64,000 bases of DNA from Echinimonas agarilytica. GTDB taxonomy: Bacteria > Pseudomonadota > Gammaproteobacteria > Enterobacterales > Neiellaceae. A program made the position numbers and the translations under genes. Numbering within the stretch: the stretch's first letter is position 1; every line of letters begins with the position of its first letter. The stretch lies in contig NZ_JAMQGP010000002.1 of NCBI RefSeq assembly GCF_023703465.1, forward strand, positions 1 through 64,000. The letters run 5' to 3'. Below, one piece after another: positions 63,739 through 64,000 of the stretch. The notes beneath the pieces are model-generated. The model did not search any database. It was not told the DNA's origin and saw nothing but the letters and a program-made list of their open reading frames with translations.

Positions 63739-64000
63739 CTACCGAGTTTTTTTGATGCTTTGATAAACCGCTGCGCCCGCAGAAGTTTGACGAAGCGACA
63801 GCACACCTTGCTTCGCCTTTTCTTTTTCGATGCCTGCGAGCTCAATCGTTTCCACAAGGAGTGACTGCACCTCAGTGAGCAGAACAATCGCTTGTTGTTG
63901 CTGTTCACCGGTTTGAGATTGGGCATGGGAAGCCAAAGTTTGGGCCACAGACTGAAGAGTTTGCGTATGTTGCCCAATGATATCAAGGGCAACTTGCAAT
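63739..64000 (-). CDS. Hypothetical Gln/Ala-rich protein, 5' part beyond the window
   Basis: The minus-strand frame is open to the window edge and ends at 63739, giving at least 86 residues. It is rich in Gln, Ala and Leu with helical heptad character (HTQTLQSVAQTLASHAQSQ) and has no recognised family motif. Convergence with fliD and a shared terminator suggest a real gene. It may be a small flagellar accessory protein, but this is inference from position only. The start lies outside the window or at its edge. Confidence 0.5.
   Translation of the reverse strand, partial: LQVALDIIGQHTQTLQSVAQTLASHAQSQTGEQQQQAIVLLTEVQSLLVETIELAGIEKEKAKQGVLSLRQTSAGAAVYQSIKKTR

Noticed and set aside
63624-63992. 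A second minus-strand frame at the right edge
   Set aside because: It runs through the fliD terminator and overlaps the fliD end; the frame ending at 63739 has better amino-acid composition.
1-64000. CRISPR array, insertion sequence, prophage or integrase
   Set aside because: No regularly spaced direct repeats, no transposase or integrase motifs and no flanking att-like repeats were seen while reading the window.

Overview
The window looks like a chromosomal segment of a free-living, polarly flagellated, probably marine gammaproteobacterium. Support comes from the flagellar gene order (flgN-flgM-flgA / cheV-cheR-flgBCDE / flgFGHIJKL / flagellin / flaG / fliD) with both sigma-54-like and sigma-28-like promoters, from the syntenies raiA-pheL-pheA, holD-rimI and hemW-rdgB-yggT-proC-yggS//pilT-pilU, and from a Trp tRNA nearly identical to the enteric one. 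An Alteromonadales- or Oceanospirillales-type genome would fit. The species cannot be named from sequence alone, and no phage, transposon or CRISPR array was seen.

Layout. (1) 1-134: 3' part of a 5S rRNA, the end of an rRNA operon, with its terminator. (2) 355-9155: a DAACS symporter and a convergent secreted trypsin-like protease, then an operon of adenylate-forming ligase, PLP decarboxylase and FAD oxidase behind a Fur-box-like palindrome, followed by DUF481, lipoprotein and YceI genes. (3) 9325-15985: the housekeeping block hemW-rdgB-DUF4426-yggT-proC-yggS, divergent from the twitching ATPases pilT-pilU. (4) 16123-21806: flippase plus pglC, pglD, pglE and pglF homologues, a UDP-di-N-acetylbacillosamine lipid-carrier pathway in the Neisseria pglFBCD order. 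(5) 21880-25687: tRNA-Trp, nasT-nasS-cobA without nitrate/nitrite reductase genes, then holD-rimI. (6) 25784-33715: a lipoprotein with a hydrolase-like motif, a TriABC-like RND pump with two adaptors, and a DUF2157-like membrane protein. (7) 33712-35694 on the minus strand: pheA with a Phe-rich leader peptide and attenuator, raiA with a CRP-like site, and a possible 34-residue membrane peptide. (8) 35810-63715: flagellar and chemotaxis genes. Between two flagellin genes lies an eight-gene island encoding a TPR/O-GlcNAc-transferase-like glycosyltransferase, CDP-6-deoxysugar synthesis (rfbF, rfbG), a cupin epimerase, a hexapeptide acyltransferase, an SDR reductase and two methyltransferases.

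How the parts work together. The strongest system-level reading is flagellin glycosylation. The island would build a CDP-linked, modified 6-deoxysugar, and the large TPR glycosyltransferase would transfer it to flagellin Ser/Thr. The two flagellins appear to be under different sigma factors (sigma-54 for the first, sigma-28 for the second), and flgM (anti-sigma-28) has its own sigma-28 site, as expected of a hierarchical cascade. A second, independent glycan system sits next to pilT-pilU and may decorate pili or surface polysaccharide. The ligase/decarboxylase/oxidase operon is the least understood part. It resembles the ligase and decarboxylase pair that accompanies exosortase A loci, but no exosortase is present, and the palindrome suggests iron control.

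The only stretch longer than 300 bases without a confident gene is 35429-35809. It holds the CRP-like site and the possible small membrane peptide.
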